Shown here: positions 34,537-35,908 of the stretch, one piece after another | How the letters are laid out: the number at the start of each line of letters is the position of its first letter | Numbering within the stretch: position 1 is the first letter of the stretch | Source of the DNA: S012-113 sp965368405 | GTDB lineage: Bacteria > Bacteroidota > Bacteroidia > Cytophagales > Cyclobacteriaceae | Assembly (NCBI GenBank): GCA_965368405.1 | Contig: CBDUMS010000028.1 | Coordinates: forward strand, 1 to 35,908 | Direction of reading: 5' to 3' | DNA length: 35,908 nucleotides | The notes under the pieces: generated by a model | Told to the model about the DNA's origin: nothing | Seen by the model: only the letters and a program-made list of their open reading frames with translations | The model's database searches: none | Translations under genes and position numbers: made by a program

Positions 34537-35706
34537 TTAGTTAATTAATTCTCCGTTATTATTTACTTTCACCAAGACCATTAGATCTACATCGTTAGTG
34601 TTTTCCAGGGTGCCCAGCATTACAAAGCCACCATTATGACCAGGTACTACGGCTACTGCGTGCTCGCTACCGGTACTGCCGAAGGTATGCTCAAATAGCA
34701 AATCGCCATTAAACTCTAATGCTGCTATGTAAAAATCAGAGTCCGTACGACCTGTGCTGGAAGAGCCAACAATGATATATTCATCACCCTGTGAACGCTC
34801 TAATATACTCATAGATCCTGCCGTAAGATTAACATCTTCATTAGCTAATTCAATAGTGATATTATTGGATGGTGTATAGAACCCGATTGCAGTTTTGCCA
34901 TTGACCAAAATCGTTTGAACCGCCGCGCCGCTATTATTGAAATTGCTGCTTATATCACCGGGTCCATCAACCAGGGTTTTAGTGGGTAGAATTGGGATTT
35001 CTCCGGCACTTCCCGAATTGCCTGGCGTACCTAAATAACCCTTTAAGGATACAGAGCCACGATTATTGCTTAATTCAGACCACACAATATAGCCCTGGCT
35101 GTCTTCATATATGGTTTTAGAAGTAGAGCGTGCAACTCCATTTGCGGTTGCTGGATGTTTTACCAAATTGAATTTATCGACCAGGTTATTATCATAGCCT
35201 ATCATGAAAATTTGATTTGCAGTGGCCGAGTTATCGATCACTCCGGTAACAACTACATCATTAGCGCTATTAACAGTAACTGCAGCGCCATGATAAGGCT
35301 CCGTTGGGTCGCTTAGGGTTGCTCTGGCTGTTTCGGCACCCTCTAAGTTTGTTTTAATGGTTACCATACTAGTAGGGTTGGTACCATCTATACCATCGCC
35401 GGTCATAAAGTAACTATCGGCAGATTTTGTGAGCGAAGAACCTATGAAATTATCATGAGATGATGACCATAATCGATTCCCCGCGATATCTGTTTTTATA
35501 AGAATGGTAGTATTTGCGCCTGTTCTGGAAGTATTATTACCCAACAGCAAATAGCCATCATCGAGTTTTAGTAAATCTACGCCACGAGTATTGCCATCGG
35601 CTCCAAAATATTTCATAAATGCATCCTTTTGCGCGGGTTCCAACTGGGTTAGATCACAGGAAGCAAATGAAACGAGTGTGATTATAAATGCAATGATTTT
35701 CTTCAT
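34537..35706 (-). CDS. Propeller-like lipoprotein, partner of giant adhesin
   Basis: The 389-residue product begins MKKIIAFIITLVSFASC, a lipoprotein signal with lipidated C17. The mature part has recurrent blade-like units of the type DGYLLLGNTSxxG...ILIKTDxxGNxLW (about 50-80), DSYFMTGDG (about 92-100), DVVVTGVIDN (about 149-158), EYIIVGSSSTGRTDSDFYIAALEFNGDLLFEHTFG (about 310-345) and GGFVMLGTLENTNDVDLMVLVKVNNNGEL (about 357-388). Such repeats are common in Bacteroidota beta-propeller proteins. No catalytic motif is seen. It lies 4 nt after the beta-barrel gene and 7 nt before the giant adhesin, so the three are very probably one transcript. A structural or anchoring role at the outer membrane is inferred. 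Confidence 0.82.
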   Translation of the reverse strand: MKKIIAFIITLVSFASCDLTQLEPAQKDAFMKYFGADGNTRGVDLLKLDDGYLLLGNNTSRTGANTTILIKTDIAGNRLWSSSHDNFIGSSLTKSADSYFMTGDGIDGTNPTSMVTIKTNLEGAETARATLSDPTEPYHGAAVTVNSANDVVVTGVIDNSATANQIFMIGYDNNLVDKFNLVKHPATANGVARSTSKTIYEDSQGYIVWSELSNNRGSVSLKGYLGTPGNSGSAGEIPILPTKTLVDGPGDISSNFNNSGAAVQTILVNGKTAIGFYTPSNNITIELANEDVNLTAGSMSILERSQGDEYIIVGSSSTGRTDSDFYIAALEFNGDLLFEHTFGSTGSEHAVAVVPGHNGGFVMLGTLENTNDVDLMVLVKVNNNGELIN

Positions 35707-35710
35707 CGGA

Positions 35711-35908
35711 TTATCTTAATTGTTTTGGAATATAAATGTTAAGCGTGTAGCCTAAGGATATCGCGACATGATTTAGGCGATAGATATCATCCTGCACCAA
35801 GGTGTTTAGCTGAGCCGGATCTGTTGGGTTTAGGATGTTTTCCGGCTTTTGAAGTTTGGTGAGGCTATGTACATAGCGCGCTTCGAGCGAAACAAACCCC
35901 TCACCGAG
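35711..35908 (-). CDS. Outer-membrane beta-barrel protein, C-terminal 65 residues (start outside window)
   Basis: The minus-strand frame is open from the window edge to TAA at 35713-35711 and encodes a typical barrel end: alternating polar/aromatic strands such as GFVSLEARYVHSL and the final strand YRLNHVAISLGYTLNIYI. This is the pattern of PorT-like/OMP_b-brl_2 proteins of Bacteroidota. Only the last 66 codons (including stop) are visible, so the family is tentative. The lipoprotein gene starts 4 nt downstream of the stop. Confidence 0.7.
   Translation of the reverse strand, partial: LGEGFVSLEARYVHSLTKLQKPENILNPTDPAQLNTLVQDDIYRLNHVAISLGYTLNIYIPKQLR

Overview
The window reads as a chromosomal segment of a Bacteroidota bacterium, most likely an environmental or marine member of the Cytophagales. 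The evidence is a type IX secretion (T9SS) C-terminal sorting domain on a giant secreted protein, a hybrid two-component regulator of the Bacteroidetes HTCS type, an N-terminal phosphoserine phosphatase fused to phosphoglycerate dehydrogenase, DUF349 repeats, AT-rich coding sequence, starts without Shine-Dalgarno sites, and promoter-like boxes of the Bacteroidetes TAnnTTTG type. No tRNA, rRNA, CRISPR array, transposase or integrase was seen. The species assignment is inference.

Layout. (1) 1-2265 (+) is the 3' part of a DUF349 protein whose start lies outside the window. (2) 2288-4180 (-) is a SerB-SerA fusion for serine synthesis. (3) 4207-16469 is the most unusual part. A 141-bp sequence (99% identical, with a more diverged 5' extension) occurs as a direct repeat at 4287-4427 and 16329-16469. 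The right copy is the promoter region and signal-peptide start of an intact serine beta-lactamase-like gene. The left copy is an orphan that reaches a stop after 24 codons. Between the copies lie four minus-strand genes: an HTCS sensor/regulator (15940-11999), a lectin-like surface lipoprotein (11867-10098), an exported 858-residue protein made of eight degenerate repeats (9929-7353), and an exported TPR-CHAT caspase-like protease (7338-4564). The last two form a tight operon with its own promoter candidate. This looks like an accessory block inserted in, or duplicated beside, an ancestral serA-beta-lactamase junction.

(4) 16402-22032 returns to housekeeping: the beta-lactamase family gene, an unannotated 53-codon gene convergent with it (stop codons overlapping), the chromosome condensation ATPase smc (-), and a conserved-looking single-pass membrane protein (+). 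(5) 22151-35908 (-) is a secretion/adhesion operon, in transcription order: the end of an outer-membrane beta-barrel protein, a propeller-like lipoprotein and a 4108-residue T9SS-exported multidomain protein. The spacings are 4 and 7 nt, and a strong hairpin terminator follows.

Working hypothesis: the HTCS senses an external ligand through its periplasmic propeller and controls the lectin-like lipoprotein and perhaps the repeat-protein/CHAT pair, giving a cell-envelope system with an exported caspase-like protease. This is inferred from context only. Residue-level motif assignments were made by reading the translated frames; domain names rest on family knowledge, not on a database search.
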